64,000 nt of DNA from Flavobacteriales bacterium (GCA_025210295.1 JAOASC010000044.1:88343-152342), one strand, 5' to 3'. Positions 27,739 through 37,856 are shown, counted from the first letter of the stretch. The notes: a model not told the origin generated them from the letters alone. Program-made: numbers and translations.

Positions 27739-27765
27739 AAAGCCTATCTAAACTAGATAGGCTTT
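27739..27765 (-). terminator. Terminator of the cold-shock gene
   Basis: AAAGCCTATCTA and TAGATAGGCTTT arms surround a three-base loop. On the minus strand the stem is followed by a run of seven T. It also has A/T runs on the other side, but the only upstream gene in that direction is divergent. Confidence 0.85.
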
Positions 27766-27785
27766 AAAAAAATATTAAGAGTAGA

Positions 27786-27977
27786 TTAAACTACTTTTAC
27801 ATCAACTGCGTTTAATCCTTTTTTACCTTCTTTTAAGTCAAATTCAACTTGATCTCCTTCTCTAATCTCATCGATTAATCCAGAAACGTGAACAAAATGT
27901 TCTTTGTTAGATCCTTCTTCTACGATGAAACCAAATCCTTTAGTCTCATTGAAAAACTTTACTGTTCCTTTATTCAT
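27786..27977 (-). CDS. Cold-shock protein, CspA family
   Basis: 63 residues, a single cold-shock domain that binds single-stranded RNA/DNA. The start MNKGTVKFFNETKGFGFI carries the RNP1 motif (KGFGFI), and HFVHVSGL is RNP2. The family usually has FVHFS or FVHQS, so the Val here is a mild variant. The gene stands alone, with its own promoter element upstream and a hairpin terminator downstream. If the promoter at 28003-28010 is used, the leader is only about 20-25 bases, leaving no room for the long thermosensor leader of E. coli cspA. Confidence 0.95.
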   Translation of the reverse strand: MNKGTVKFFNETKGFGFIVEEGSNKEHFVHVSGLIDEIREGDQVEFDLKEGKKGLNAVDVKVV

Positions 27978-28002
27978 GTTATTGTTTAATAAATTATTAC
28001 TG

Positions 28003-28010
28003 CAAACATA
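28003..28010 (-). promoter_or_regulatory. TAnnTTTG promoter element of the cold-shock gene
   Basis: TATGTTTG lies 26 bases before the ATG on the minus strand. A TTG lies upstream at shorter than ideal spacing (TTGAATTAAATCAAC precedes the element). Confidence 0.5.
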
Positions 28011-28056
28011 GTTGATTTAATTCAATAATTCGCTCGATTTGTAATAAATAATTAAA

Positions 28057-29805
28057 TTAGTTTTTTAAGCTTAAATTTAATTCATTTAATTGTGCTGTGT
28101 CGATAGGAGATGGTGCATCAATCATAACATCTCTACCGCTATTGTTTTTAGGGAATGCGATAAAGTCTCTAATAGAGTCGGTTCCTCCAAAAATTGAACA
28201 AATACGATCAAATCCAAAAGCCAATCCTCCATGGGGTGGAGCTCCATATTCAAAAGCATCCATTAAGAAACCAAATTGAGCTTGTGCTTCTTCTTTGGTA
28301 AAGCCTAAAAGGTCAAACATTCTAGCTTGAATTGCTCTATCGTGGATACGTATAGAACCTCCTCCAACTTCAACGCCATTAATTGCTAAATCATAAGCAT
28401 TAGCTCTAACTGCTTTAGGGTCGGACTCAATCAATTTCATATCCTCTGGTTTTGGAGAGGTGAATGGATGGTGCATAGCATGATAACGTTGCGTTTCTTC
28501 ATCCCATTCTAATAAAGGGAAATCTAATACCCATAGCGGTTTGAATACATTAGGATCTCTTAGGTCTAATTCAGTTCCCATGTGTAAACGTAAATCGTTC
28601 ATTTGGCTACGTACTTTATCAGTCTCGCCGCTTAAGACTAAAATTAAGTCTCCAGCTTTAGCGTTACATTGTTTAGCCCACTTAGCCAATTCTTCTTGGT
28701 TGTAAAATTTATCAACAGAAGACTTAAATGTACCATCTTCGTTACATTTTACATAGACCATACCTTTTGCTCCAACTTGAGGTCTTTGAACCCATTTGGT
28801 TAGTTTATCGAGTTGCTTTCTTGAGTATCCAGCACAACCTTCTGCAGTAATTCCTAGAATTAATTCAGCTGAATCGAAAATTGTAAAGTCTTTACCTTTA
28901 ACGATGTCATTCAATTCATTAAAGGTCATTCCAAATCGAATATCTGGTTTGTCAGACCCATATAACTTCATGGCTTCAGCATAAGTCATTCTTGGGAAGT
29001 CATCTTCAAACTCAATTCCTTTTACCGATTGGAATAAGTGTTTCATTAAACCCTCAAAGGTCTGCAAGATGTCCTCTTGTTCTACAAAAGCCATTTCACA
29101 GTCTATTTGAGTAAACTCTGGCTGTCTATCAGCCCTTAAATCTTCATCTCTAAAGCATTTTACAATTTGGTAGTAACGGTCATAGCCACTCACCATTAAT
29201 AATTGTTTAAATGTTTGGGGTGATTGTGGTAGTGCATAGAATTCTCCATCGTTCATTCTACTTGGAACAACAAAGTCTCTTGCTCCCTCAGGTGTAGATT
29301 TGATTAGGTAAGGAGTTTCAACCTCCATAAACGCTAATGAGTCTAAGTATTTTCTTGTTTCTAAACCAATTTTATTTCTTAGGATTAGATTGTTTTTTAG
29401 AGGGTTTCTTCTTAAGTCCAAAAAACGATATTTCATTCTTAATTCATCCCCTCCATCAGTTTCATCTTCAATGGTAAAAGGAGGAAGTTTAGCCTCTTTG
29501 AGAATGGTTAATTCGGTAACGTTAATTTCTATGTCTCCAGTTGGGATATTTTTGTTTTTGCTTTCTCGTTCTGCTACAATCCCTTTTGCTTGAATCACGT
29601 ATTCTCTACCTAAGGTTCTTGCTTTGGTACATAAGTCAGCATTGATATCCATATTAAAAACCAGCTGGGTAATACCATATCGATCTCTTAGGTTTACAAA
29701 TGTAATTCCTCCAAGATCATTTGAGTTTTGTACCCATCCACAAAGAGTGACTTCTGCTCCTGTGTTCTCAATTCTTAATTCTCCGTTTTTATGTGATCTA
29801 TACAT
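28057..29805 (-). CDS. aspS: Aspartate--tRNA ligase
   Basis: 582 residues, class II synthetase of bacterial type. The N-terminal OB anticodon-binding domain (about 1-105) has [20 protein letters not shown]. Motif 2 is [20 protein letters not shown] (about 215-235), motif 3 GLAFGFDRI (about 530). A bacterial GAD insertion lies in between (about 290-410). It attaches Asp to tRNA-Asp; whether it also charges tRNA-Asn cannot be judged here. It is downstream of lepA on the same strand with an 88-base gap that holds an 18-bp inverted repeat. Confidence 0.97.
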   Translation of the reverse strand: MYRSHKNGELRIENTGAEVTLCGWVQNSNDLGGITFVNLRDRYGITQLVFNMDINADLCTKARTLGREYVIQAKGIVAERESKNKNIPTGDIEINVTELTILKEAKLPPFTIEDETDGGDELRMKYRFLDLRRNPLKNNLILRNKIGLETRKYLDSLAFMEVETPYLIKSTPEGARDFVVPSRMNDGEFYALPQSPQTFKQLLMVSGYDRYYQIVKCFRDEDLRADRQPEFTQIDCEMAFVEQEDILQTFEGLMKHLFQSVKGIEFEDDFPRMTYAEAMKLYGSDKPDIRFGMTFNELNDIVKGKDFTIFDSAELILGITAEGCAGYSRKQLDKLTKWVQRPQVGAKGMVYVKCNEDGTFKSSVDKFYNQEELAKWAKQCNAKAGDLILVLSGETDKVRSQMNDLRLHMGTELDLRDPNVFKPLWVLDFPLLEWDEETQRYHAMHHPFTSPKPEDMKLIESDPKAVRANAYDLAINGVEVGGGSIRIHDRAIQARMFDLLGFTKEEAQAQFGFLMDAFEYGAPPHGGLAFGFDRICSIFGGTDSIRDFIAFPKNNSGRDVMIDAPSPIDTAQLNELNLSLKN

Positions 29806-29824
29806 TTTTTTAGTTGATGTATTC

Positions 29825-29842
29825 TGTACAATATATAGTACA
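29825..29842. promoter_or_regulatory. 18-bp near-perfect inverted repeat upstream of aspS
   Basis: TGTACAATATATAGTACA reads as its own reverse complement with one mismatched pair. It lies 20 bases before the aspS start, within the likely promoter, so it could be an operator or overlap the promoter core. No regulator is identified. Confidence 0.3.
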
Positions 29843-29893
29843 ATGTTGTCTATTTATTTAATTTATATGAGGTTCTTTTTTTTGAAATAACAG

Positions 29894-31687
29894 TTAATCT
29901 AGTTTTAATACAGCCAAGAAAGCCTCTTGAGGAACTGTTACACTACCAACTTGACGCATCCTTTTCTTTCCTTTTTTCTGCTTCTCTAATAGTTTTCGTT
30001 TACGAGAAATATCACCACCATAACATTTAGCAGTTACATCTTTACGTAACGCTTTGATGTTCTCCCTGGCAATAAATTTCGCGCCAATCGCAGCTTGAAT
30101 TGGAATCTCAAATTGTTGACGAGGAATTAAATCTTTTAATTTTAAACAAATCTTTTTACCTAAAGTATAAGCATTGCTTCGGTGAACTAATGCAGATAAG
30201 GCATCTACTTGCTCTGAGTTAAGAAGTATATCCAGTTTAATTAGGTCCGATTTTCTGTAGCCAATAGGCGAATAATCAAAACTAGCATATCCTTTAGATA
30301 CTGTTTTTAATTTGTCGTAGAAGTCAAAAACAACTTCAGCTAATGGCATATCAAAAGTAATTTCAACACGATCTTGTGTTAGATATACTTGATTAGTTAA
30401 CTCTCCTCTCTTTTCAATACATAACGTCATGATTTGCCCAACATAATCGCCTTTTGTAATGACTTGAGCTTTGATATATGGCTCTTCTATATAATCTAAT
30501 TTAGATTGGTCGGGAAGGTCAGAAGGGTTATTGACAATAACTAATTCTTGGTTCTTTTTTAAATAAGCTTTGTAAGACACATTGGGTACGGTTGTAATCA
30601 CCGTCATGTTAAACTCACGCTCTAAACGCTCTTGAATAATCTCCATGTGTAACATTCCTAGGAATCCACATCTAAAACCAAAACCTAAGGCTGCAGAACT
30701 TTCAGGTTCAAACACCAAAGAAGCATCATTAAGTTGCAGTTTTTCCATAGAAGCTCTTAGCTCTTCATAATCTTCAGTGTCTACAGGGTAAATACCAGCA
30801 AAAACCATTGGTTTTACATCTTCAAAACCTTGAATAGCATCTTCACATGGATTTTCTTTAGTTGTGATGGTATCTCCAACTTTAACCTCTTCGGCTTTTT
30901 TTATACCAGATACAATATATCCTACATCTCCAGTGTTGACTTCTTTCGTTGGGAACATGTCCATTTTTAACACCCCAATTTCGTCAGCAAAATAAGATTT
31001 TCCTGTGTTTACAAACTGAACTTCATCTCCTTTTTTAATGGAACCATTCATGACTCTATAATAAGCTATGATCCCTCTAAAAGTATTGTAAACCGAATCA
31101 AAAATCATGGCTTGTAATGGGGCTTCAGGATCTCCTTCCGGAGCTGGTATTCTTTCAACAACAGCTTCTAAGATCTTTTCTACACCTAAACCTGTTTTTC
31201 CACTAGCAGGTATAATGTCTGCTTCCTCACAGCCGATTAAGTCCATAATTTGGTCAGCTACAACTTCTGGATTGGCTCCAGGTAGGTCCATTTTGTTGAG
31301 GATAGGGATGATTTCTAGGTCATTGTCTATGGCAAGGTATAAGTTCGAAATCGTTTGTGCTTCAATTCCTTGAGAGGCATCAACAATTAGTAATGCACCT
31401 TCACATGCAGCAATAGATCGAGAAACTTCATAAGAGAAATCAACGTGTCCAGGAGTGTCAATTAAGTTTAAAATATACTCTTCGCCATCAGTATGTTTAT
31501 AATTCATCTGAATAGCGTGACTTTTAATGGTAATCCCTCTCTCTCGTTCGATGTCCATGTCATCAAGCGCTTGATCTTTCATGTCACGTTCTGCAATCGT
31601 ATTGGTAGTTTGCAAAAGACGGTCAGCTAAGGTGCTTTTTCCATGGTCAATATGTGCAATAATGCAAAAGTTTCTAATTTTCTTCAT
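29894..31687 (-). CDS. lepA: Elongation factor 4 (LepA)
   Basis: 597 residues from the ATG at 31687, the standard LepA length; the frame extends seven codons upstream but the family begins [20 protein letters not shown]. The ribosome-associated GTPase motifs are G1 [10 protein letters not shown]3 DTPGHVDF, G4 NKMDLPGA and G5 SGKTG. The LepA-specific C-terminal domain is complete ([30 protein letters not shown]). A TAnnTTTG element sits 9 to 16 bases before the ATG. Confidence 0.97.
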   Translation of the reverse strand: MKKIRNFCIIAHIDHGKSTLADRLLQTTNTIAERDMKDQALDDMDIERERGITIKSHAIQMNYKHTDGEEYILNLIDTPGHVDFSYEVSRSIAACEGALLIVDASQGIEAQTISNLYLAIDNDLEIIPILNKMDLPGANPEVVADQIMDLIGCEEADIIPASGKTGLGVEKILEAVVERIPAPEGDPEAPLQAMIFDSVYNTFRGIIAYYRVMNGSIKKGDEVQFVNTGKSYFADEIGVLKMDMFPTKEVNTGDVGYIVSGIKKAEEVKVGDTITTKENPCEDAIQGFEDVKPMVFAGIYPVDTEDYEELRASMEKLQLNDASLVFEPESSAALGFGFRCGFLGMLHMEIIQERLEREFNMTVITTVPNVSYKAYLKKNQELVIVNNPSDLPDQSKLDYIEEPYIKAQVITKGDYVGQIMTLCIEKRGELTNQVYLTQDRVEITFDMPLAEVVFDFYDKLKTVSKGYASFDYSPIGYRKSDLIKLDILLNSEQVDALSALVHRSNAYTLGKKICLKLKDLIPRQQFEIPIQAAIGAKFIARENIKALRKDVTAKCYGGDISRKRKLLEKQKKGKKRMRQVGSVTVPQEAFLAVLKLD

Positions 31688-31695
31688 ACGTAGCA

Positions 31696-31703
31696 CAAAA
31701 ATA
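31696..31703 (-). promoter_or_regulatory. TAnnTTTG element just before lepA
   Basis: TATTTTTG on the minus strand lies nine bases before the chosen lepA ATG, so transcription from it would start within a few bases of the start codon. Confidence 0.4.
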
Positions 31704-31872
31704 AACAAATTCTTTAGCTAGCATTTAGATTCTGGGATGAGTTCTACTTTTTTGAATGTTTTTTTTGTAAAACTCAAATAAGGAAGAAGGAGAAATAACG
31801 TTGTTTTTATCAGACTTTGTTAAGCTTTACTAGAAAAATGAATTATAGTTAGTAGAATTAAACAACCTTTCT

Positions 31873-31880
31873 TATTTTTG
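31873..31880 (+). promoter_or_regulatory. TAnnTTTG promoter element of the M28 peptidase
   Basis: TATTTTTG lies 38 bases before the ATG at 31918, in the 230-base divergent gap with lepA. There is no obvious -33 TTG. Confidence 0.45.
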
Positions 31881-31917
31881 AGCAATCAACTTAAACAACG
31901 TCGATAACCGATATAAA

Positions 31918-32940
31918 ATGAAGATTTCGAATTATTTAATTCTTTTTTTGAGTTTAGTTTTAATTAGTGCATGTGAAAACGATGAGCAAGAACCGATAAC
32001 TAAACCACCAATAGAAAAAAACAAAGAGCCAGAACAACCGAAGGTAATAACCCCTACATTTAATAAAGATTCTGCTTTAGCTTATGTTCAAAGGCAAGTA
32101 GATTTTGGTCCTAGAGTTCCCAATACCAAAGAACATGATGCTTGTGGAGAGTGGATGGCCAACGAGTTGGTTCAATATGGTTTTGATACGTTAATTCAAA
32201 GAGGGCGAGTGTTGGCTTTTAATGGAACTGTTTTAAATATCCAGAATATTATTGGGCAATATAAAAAAGAAGCTAAGGAACGTATTATGCTTTGTGCACA
32301 TTGGGATACAAGACCTTTTGCAGATAGAGATTCTGTCAATAAAAATAAACCGATTGATGGGGCTAATGATGGAGCGAGTGGAGTAGGAGTATTATTAGAA
32401 GTAGCTAGACAAATTAGTTTGCAAAACCCTAGACTTGGAGTTGATATTATTTTCTTTGATGCTGAAGACTATGGTGCTGTTCAAGTTTCAGAAACCTTAC
32501 AAGATTTAAGCAGTATGAGTGATACTTGGTGCTTGGGCTCTCAATATTGGTGTAAAAATCCTCCGATCCCAAATTATAACCCTAAATACGGGATATTGTT
32601 GGATATGGTGGGGGCAACAGATGCCATTTTCCCTAAAGATGCCGTTTCTAGACATTACGCTGGAGGTTTGGTAAATAAAATATGGAAAGAAGCTCAGAAT
32701 TTGGGATATGGTAAATATTTTGTGAATCAGTTGGCTGGCGCAATAACAGATGATCATACTTATATCAATGAAATGACATCAATACCAGTAGTAGATATTA
32801 TCCATTATATTCCTAATGGAAATTATGGAGATTTTGGAAAGTTCCACCATACACATGCCGACAATATGGATGTTGTGGATAAAGAGACGTTAGGAGTGGT
32901 AGGGCAAATGATGCTACATATCATCTATCAAGAATTATAA
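31918..32940 (+). CDS. M28 peptidase, glutaminyl-cyclase-like lipoprotein
   Basis: 340 residues. A lipoprotein signal ends LVLISACEND (Cys about 19), and a short Pro/Glu-rich linker leads to the catalytic domain. The M28 zinc site is visible: AHWDTRPFADRD, GANDGASGVG (bridging Asp), FFDAEDYG (Glu) and a late His in HHTHADNMDV. The order and the DDH motif (AITDDHTYIN) fit the glutaminyl-peptide cyclotransferase branch, which converts N-terminal Gln to pyroglutamate. Since many Bacteroidota T9SS and Sec cargoes expose N-terminal Gln after signal cleavage (several proteins in this window do), that activity would have local substrates (inference). An ordinary aminopeptidase is the alternative. 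Confidence 0.82.
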   Translation: MKISNYLILFLSLVLISACENDEQEPITKPPIEKNKEPEQPKVITPTFNKDSALAYVQRQVDFGPRVPNTKEHDACGEWMANELVQYGFDTLIQRGRVLAFNGTVLNIQNIIGQYKKEAKERIMLCAHWDTRPFADRDSVNKNKPIDGANDGASGVGVLLEVARQISLQNPRLGVDIIFFDAEDYGAVQVSETLQDLSSMSDTWCLGSQYWCKNPPIPNYNPKYGILLDMVGATDAIFPKDAVSRHYAGGLVNKIWKEAQNLGYGKYFVNQLAGAITDDHTYINEMTSIPVVDIIHYIPNGNYGDFGKFHHTHADNMDVVDKETLGVVGQMMLHIIYQEL

Positions 32941-32999
32941 ATCGAAATATTTTGCAGTCTCATAAACCTGTAAAGATGCAACGTAATAAAAAATAAAAG

Positions 33000-33992
33000 A
33001 TGAATTTTAAAACATTAGGCGAATTTATTATTGATCGCCAGAAAGACTTCCCTGGTTCAAGTGGTGATTTATCACGTATATTAAGTGCTATACGATTGGC
33101 TTCCAAAATTGTAAGTCAACAAGTTAATAAAGCTGGATTAGCAAGACATATTCTAGGAGGGGTAGGAAGAGAAAATGTACAAGGAGAAGCACAGCAAAAA
33201 TTAGATGTTTATGCTGATGAACGTTTTATAGAAGCGTTAAACAATAGAGGGAATGTGTGTGGAATTGGTTCGGAAGAAAATGATGATTTTATTGAATTGA
33301 ACAAAGATGGGAAATACATTATTTTAATGGATCCTTTGGATGGTTCTTCGAATATCGATGTGAATGTATCTATAGGGACAATATTTAGTGTATTTAAAAG
33401 AGTAACGAAAGTTGGGGACCCAGTGGCGTTAGAAGATTTTTTACAGCCTGGTGTAGAACAGGTCGCAGCAGGATATGTGCTGTATGGTTCTTCAACGATG
33501 ATGGTGTATACTACAGGTAATGGAGTAAATGGGTTTACTTATGATCCAGGTATTGGAGTTTTCTTTTTATCTCATCCTGATATGAAATTTCCTGAGAAGA
33601 GTAAAATATATTCAATGAATGAGGGGAATTTAATGAGAAGTTCAAAAGGAGTTCAGAATTACGTAAAATATTGTCAAGAAATTGATACAGCAACCAACAG
33701 ACCACATACAGGGCGTTATATAGGGTCTTTAGTGGCTGATTTTCACAGGAATTTAATTAAAGGTGGAATTTACATGTATCCATCAACAGATAGTGCGCCT
33801 GATGGAAAGTTAAGGTTGTTGTATGAATGTAACCCTTTAGCATTTTTAACGGAGCAAGCAGGTGGGAAAGCCTCTAATGGTACAGAAAGAATTATGGAAA
33901 TACAGCCTACTAAATTACACCAAAGAGTACCTTATTTTGTTGGGAATACAACAATGGTTGAAAAGGTTGAAGAATTTATAGCTAACGAGTAA
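33000..33992 (+). CDS. fbp: Fructose-1,6-bisphosphatase, class I
   Basis: 330 residues, full length. The metal and active-site motif [20 protein letters not shown] is at about 117-136; GIGSEEND (about 92) supplies the acidic metal ligands; the substrate-phosphate segment [15 protein letters not shown] and the Lys/Arg-containing [14 protein letters not shown] follow. It is the gluconeogenic step from fructose-1,6-bisphosphate to fructose-6-phosphate in the cytoplasm. The next gene starts four bases after its stop. Confidence 0.97.
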   Translation: MNFKTLGEFIIDRQKDFPGSSGDLSRILSAIRLASKIVSQQVNKAGLARHILGGVGRENVQGEAQQKLDVYADERFIEALNNRGNVCGIGSEENDDFIELNKDGKYIILMDPLDGSSNIDVNVSIGTIFSVFKRVTKVGDPVALEDFLQPGVEQVAAGYVLYGSSTMMVYTTGNGVNGFTYDPGIGVFFLSHPDMKFPEKSKIYSMNEGNLMRSSKGVQNYVKYCQEIDTATNRPHTGRYIGSLVADFHRNLIKGGIYMYPSTDSAPDGKLRLLYECNPLAFLTEQAGGKASNGTERIMEIQPTKLHQRVPYFVGNTTMVEKVEEFIANE

Positions 33993-33996
33993 TGGT

Positions 33997-35310
33997 ATGA
34001 AAAAGTTTATTACGTTAACGACATTGTTGTATAGTTGTTATTTAATGGCGCAAAGCCCTAATATTCAATTTGAGGAATACGATTTGGATAACGGTTTACA
34101 TGTTATTTTGCATGAAGATCATTCTACTCCAATTGTAGGGGTTTCTGTAATGTATCATGTAGGATCAAAAAATGAAGATCCTGAAAGAACTGGTTTTGCC
34201 CATTTCTTTGAACACCTATTATTTGAGGGGACTGCCAACATTAAACGAGGAGAATTTTTTAAGTATATAGAAAACGCAGGAGGCCAAAATAATGCCAACA
34301 CCTCTAAAGATCGAACATTTTATTATGAGGTATTACCATCTAATCAATTAGAATTAGGGTTATGGTTAGAATCAGAGCGAATGTTACATGCCGTAATTAA
34401 CCAAGAAGGGATCGATACTCAAAGAGAGGTTGTTAAAGAAGAGAAAAGGTTGAGAGTAGACAATAGACCTTATGGTTCTGTTTTTGAAGAACTATCCAAG
34501 CGAGCCTTTACTCAACATCCTTACCAATGGATGCCTATCGGTTCTATGGAGCATTTAAATGCGGCTAAAAAAGAGGAGTTTTTAGCTTTTTACAAAAAAT
34601 ATTATGTGCCTAATAATGCGGTTTTATCTATAGCGGGAGATTTTGAAATGGAAACATTAAAAAAAGATATTGAAGCCTACTTTGGAGCAATTCCTAAAGG
34701 AGTAAGTGAAGTTCCTAAGGTTACCATTGTAGAACCACCATTAGCCAAAGAAATTAGGGATACAATTTACGATAATATTCAATTGCCAGGTTTAATTCAA
34801 GGGTATAGAATGCCTGCTCAAGGTACTCCTGATTCTTATGCTTTAGAAATGTTGGGAAGTTTACTTTCAGATGGAGAAAGCTCTAGGTTAAATAAAAAAT
34901 GTGTGCAAGAGTCTGAAAAAGCAATGTTTGTAGCGAATTTTCCTTATGCCACAGAAGATCCAGGGTTGAGTATTGTTTATGCGATTGTAAATGGAGAAAC
35001 TAAACTAGAAGATTTAGAGTCAGAAATTGAAGCTGAAATTCAAAAAGTAAAGCAAGAGTTAATTTCTGATTATGAATATCAAAAGTTGAGAAATTCGATA
35101 GAGAGTGATTATGTCTATAATTTCAATTCGATGATTGGTATAGCAGAAAACTTGGCAAACTACCATATGTATTATGGAGATGCTAATTTAATTAATACAG
35201 AATTAGAACGTTATTTAAAAGTAACAAAAGAAGACATTCAAAGAGTGGCTCAAAAATATTTTGTTAAAGAAAATAGAGTTGTACTTTATTATTTACCTAA
35301 AGAGAAATAA
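33997..35310 (+). CDS. M16 zinc peptidase (active subunit)
   Basis: 437 residues with a short signal peptide (1-18, ending LMAQ). The inverted zinc motif HFFEH (in AHFFEHLLFEGT, about residues 68-72) and the downstream Glu (KEEKRLRVDN) make it a catalytic insulinase-family (M16) peptidase, periplasmic by its signal. It is followed after three bases by a longer M16 relative that lacks the zinc motif, the classic catalytic/non-catalytic pair that forms a closing chamber around peptides. Confidence 0.92.
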   Translation: MKKFITLTTLLYSCYLMAQSPNIQFEEYDLDNGLHVILHEDHSTPIVGVSVMYHVGSKNEDPERTGFAHFFEHLLFEGTANIKRGEFFKYIENAGGQNNANTSKDRTFYYEVLPSNQLELGLWLESERMLHAVINQEGIDTQREVVKEEKRLRVDNRPYGSVFEELSKRAFTQHPYQWMPIGSMEHLNAAKKEEFLAFYKKYYVPNNAVLSIAGDFEMETLKKDIEAYFGAIPKGVSEVPKVTIVEPPLAKEIRDTIYDNIQLPGLIQGYRMPAQGTPDSYALEMLGSLLSDGESSRLNKKCVQESEKAMFVANFPYATEDPGLSIVYAIVNGETKLEDLESEIEAEIQKVKQELISDYEYQKLRNSIESDYVYNFNSMIGIAENLANYHMYYGDANLINTELERYLKVTKEDIQRVAQKYFVKENRVVLYYLPKEK

Positions 35311-35313
35311 AAC

Positions 35314-37407
35314 ATGAGTTATCAAGTATATATCATCCCAATTATTATTGCAGCAATTGTAGGATGTTCAAAAAAAGTAACGGTAGATAGAAGTCTTGCA
35401 CCAGTGCCAAAGCCTGCGCCAGAAATTAATATCCCTACTCCTGCTTCATTTACATTAGAAAATGGATTAAAAGTTTTTGTTGTAGAAAACCATAAATTAC
35501 CAAAAGTTAGTTTTCAATTGACTGTAGATACAGATCCTGTTTTCGAAAATGACAAGGTAGGGTTGAGTGATTTAACTGGAGAATTGATGGCAGAAGGAAC
35601 AGCTTCTAAATCCAAAGACCAAATTGATCGTGAAATAGATTTTATAGGAGCTAGTTTATACACCTCTGCTAATGGTGTTTATTTGTCGTCGTTGAGAAAG
35701 CATACAGATAAAGCGCTAGAGATCGCGAGCGATATTATGATGAATCCATCTTTTCCATCTGAACAATTAGAGAAAAAGAAAAAACAAATGATATCAGGTT
35801 TAAAGACAATATCAACCAATGCTAACGCAATAGCTGATAGAGTAAGTCGTGTAGTTTGTTATGGAAAAAATCATCCGTATGGAGAAGTTCAATTAAAAGA
35901 ACATGTTGAGCGTATAACTATTCAAGATTGTAAGGAGTATTATTCAACTTATTTTAGACCAAATGTATCTTATCTTGTCGTTGTTGGAGATATTACACTA
36001 GCAGAAGCAAAAGCGAAAGTTCAGAAATATTTTGGGAGTTGGAAGAGACAAGAAGTTCCAGAGCATTATTATGAATTTCCCAACAAGGTGGAAGAGAATA
36101 GAGTTGTGTTTGTTGAAAAACCTGGCGCTGTACAATCGTTAATTCAAGTGGTTTATCCTTTGAAGTATGAAATAGGAACTCCTGATGCTTCTGCTGTTAA
36201 ATTAATGACAGGAATATTTGGAGGGGCATTTTCTAGTTATTTGAATGCCAATTTAAGAGAAGATAAAGCATATACTTATGGAGCAAGGGGAGGAATTAAG
36301 CCTGATGAATTGGTAGGGAAGTTTTCGGCTTCTGCAAGCGTAAGAAATGAAGTGACAGATAGTGCGATTGTAGAGTTTTTAGCAGAAATGAAACACATCA
36401 GAGATGAAAAAGTAGCTTTGGGTGATTTAAATAGAATTCGAAACAATACAAACGGTAGTTTTGCTCTTTCGTTGGAAAAACCTCAAACAGTAGCACGTTT
36501 TGCATTGAATACAGCTAGGTATGGTCTTCCTGAAGATTATTATCAAAATTATTTATCTCGTTTAGATCAAGTAACGATAGAGGATGTGCAAGCAGTAGCT
36601 AAAAAATATATTAAACCTGAAGCTAGTATCATTTTAGTAGTAGGAAACAAAGAGGTCTTAGAAAAGATTAAAAGGTTTGATGCTGATGGAATTGTTGAGG
36701 TTTTAGATATGAATGGAGATCCTAAAAAAGAGTTGAAGCCCATCACCAATGGAATGACAGCAGAAAAAGTCTTGGAACAATATTTCTTTGTTAGAACAGA
36801 CTTAACAAATATGGAGGCTGTACATGCTCGCTTTAAGAACATAAAAGACATTACCAAAGAGATGGAAGCTACAATTCAAGGGATGAAAATTCAAATGATT
36901 TCGAAACAATTAGCTCCTAATGCGATGTCGATGGAGATGAAGATGAATAACATGTTAATGCAAAAACAGGTGTTTGATGGAGAAAAAGGCGTTTCAACTT
37001 CAATGCAAGGAGTCAAAGAGTTAGAGGGGGAAGAGTTGGCTAGTTTTGCAGAAGGCGCAGTATTACACAAGGAATTGAAGTATAAAGAGCTAGGTTATCA
37101 ACTGAATTTGTTAGGTATAGAGCGCGTGTTAGGAAAAGATGCTTATAAACTAGAAATAACAAGTCCGAGTGGAGAAGTTAGCTATCAGTATTTTGATGAA
37201 ACTACAGGTTTACTGATTTATAGCACTTCCACATCGGTTCAAGGAGGAAAGGCCGTTACTTCTACAACTGAGCATGGTGATTATAAAAAAGTAGACGGCA
37301 TATTGTTTGCCCACAAAATAACAGAGCAAATAGGAGCGCAGTTAATTGATTTATCAATTACAAAAATCCAGTTGAATGCAGGACTTTCAATCGCTGACTT
37401 TAAATAA
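35314..37407 (+). CDS. M16-like inactive subunit with extra C-terminal domain (lipoprotein)
   Basis: 697 residues. A lipoprotein signal ends AAIVGCSKK (Cys about 18). Residues about 40-460 are M16-like (NGLKVFVVENHKLPKVSFQL, RPNVSYLVVVGDI, AYTYGARGG), but the HxxEH site is replaced by LSDLTGELMAEGT, so it cannot bind zinc there. Residues about 480-697 are an added beta-rich domain ending YKKVDGILFAHKITEQ and SITKIQLNAGLSIADF, a pattern seen in LolA-like outer-membrane lipoprotein-handling domains. It is coupled to the active M16 gene and probably forms a heterodimer with it, tethered to the outer membrane. Confidence 0.85.
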   Translation: MSYQVYIIPIIIAAIVGCSKKVTVDRSLAPVPKPAPEINIPTPASFTLENGLKVFVVENHKLPKVSFQLTVDTDPVFENDKVGLSDLTGELMAEGTASKSKDQIDREIDFIGASLYTSANGVYLSSLRKHTDKALEIASDIMMNPSFPSEQLEKKKKQMISGLKTISTNANAIADRVSRVVCYGKNHPYGEVQLKEHVERITIQDCKEYYSTYFRPNVSYLVVVGDITLAEAKAKVQKYFGSWKRQEVPEHYYEFPNKVEENRVVFVEKPGAVQSLIQVVYPLKYEIGTPDASAVKLMTGIFGGAFSSYLNANLREDKAYTYGARGGIKPDELVGKFSASASVRNEVTDSAIVEFLAEMKHIRDEKVALGDLNRIRNNTNGSFALSLEKPQTVARFALNTARYGLPEDYYQNYLSRLDQVTIEDVQAVAKKYIKPEASIILVVGNKEVLEKIKRFDADGIVEVLDMNGDPKKELKPITNGMTAEKVLEQYFFVRTDLTNMEAVHARFKNIKDITKEMEATIQGMKIQMISKQLAPNAMSMEMKMNNMLMQKQVFDGEKGVSTSMQGVKELEGEELASFAEGAVLHKELKYKELGYQLNLLGIERVLGKDAYKLEITSPSGEVSYQYFDETTGLLIYSTSTSVQGGKAVTSTTEHGDYKKVDGILFAHKITEQIGAQLIDLSITKIQLNAGLSIADFK

Positions 37408-37454
37408 ATCTAATGTTTTTAATAATGAACGTACATTATTAACTAGAAAATGAT

Positions 37455-37462
37455 TAGATTTG
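37455..37462 (+). promoter_or_regulatory. TAnnTTTG promoter element before the small membrane protein
   Basis: TAGATTTG lies 34 bases before the ATG at 37496. Confidence 0.45.
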
Positions 37463-37495
37463 TAGCCGATATAAACAAAGAAATAAAAATTGAAT

Positions 37496-37681
37496 ATGGA
37501 TTGGTTAATTTTTCCTCTTAGAGATATTTTAGTATGGTCTTTTGAAAATTTATTAGAGCCAGTAGGAAATATATTAAATTATACTTGGGTGATATTAGGT
37601 TTTGTAGGTACTGCTATTTGGTTGAAGTATCAGGCTAAGTATAATGCTGAAGCAGCTTCAAATCCAGATCAAATTAAATAA
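37496..37681 (+). CDS. Small membrane protein (DUF6341-like)
   Basis: 61 residues from the ATG at 37496; the frame also offers a TTG two codons upstream. One hydrophobic helix (about 25-45, YTWVILGFVGTAIWLKYQ) follows an amphipathic N-terminus that begins MDWLIFPLRDILVWSFENLL. The layout matches short single-helix proteins conserved in Flavobacteriales (DUF6341 type, from memory); the function is unknown. It has its own promoter element and a weak hairpin with a T-run downstream, so it seems to be a monocistronic gene. Confidence 0.7.
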   Translation: MDWLIFPLRDILVWSFENLLEPVGNILNYTWVILGFVGTAIWLKYQAKYNAEAASNPDQIK

Positions 37682-37718
37682 GAGCAATACGGGCTTGATG
37701 GCCTGAAAAATAAAATTT

Positions 37719-37760
37719 AAAATCCCATTTTTTACAATTTTGTAGGAAATGGAATTTTTT
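37719..37760 (+). terminator. Possible terminator of the small membrane protein gene
   Basis: AAATCCCATTT pairs with AAATGGAATTT (10 of 11 positions), with further TACAA/TTGTA pairing inside and a T-run after. The stem is AT-rich and therefore weak. Confidence 0.4.
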
Positions 37761-37818
37761 TTGGAGGAATACTAAGGTCTTAATCACCTACAGAAGTGTT
37801 CGTTGATTATTATAAAAC

Positions 37819-37848
37819 AAAAAGGCAACTCCATGGAGTTGCCTTTTT
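37819..37848. terminator. Bidirectional rho-independent terminator
   Basis: GGCAACTCCATGGAGTTGCC is a perfect palindrome flanked by A5 and T5. It lies between the plus-strand small membrane protein and the minus-strand DEAD-box helicase and fits both. Confidence 0.92.
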
Positions 37849-37856
37849 GTTTGGGA

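Noticed and set aside
37690..37760. Possible small RNA between the two hairpins downstream of the small membrane protein
   Set aside because: Only AT-rich sequence with a weak terminator-like stem; no promoter element of its own.
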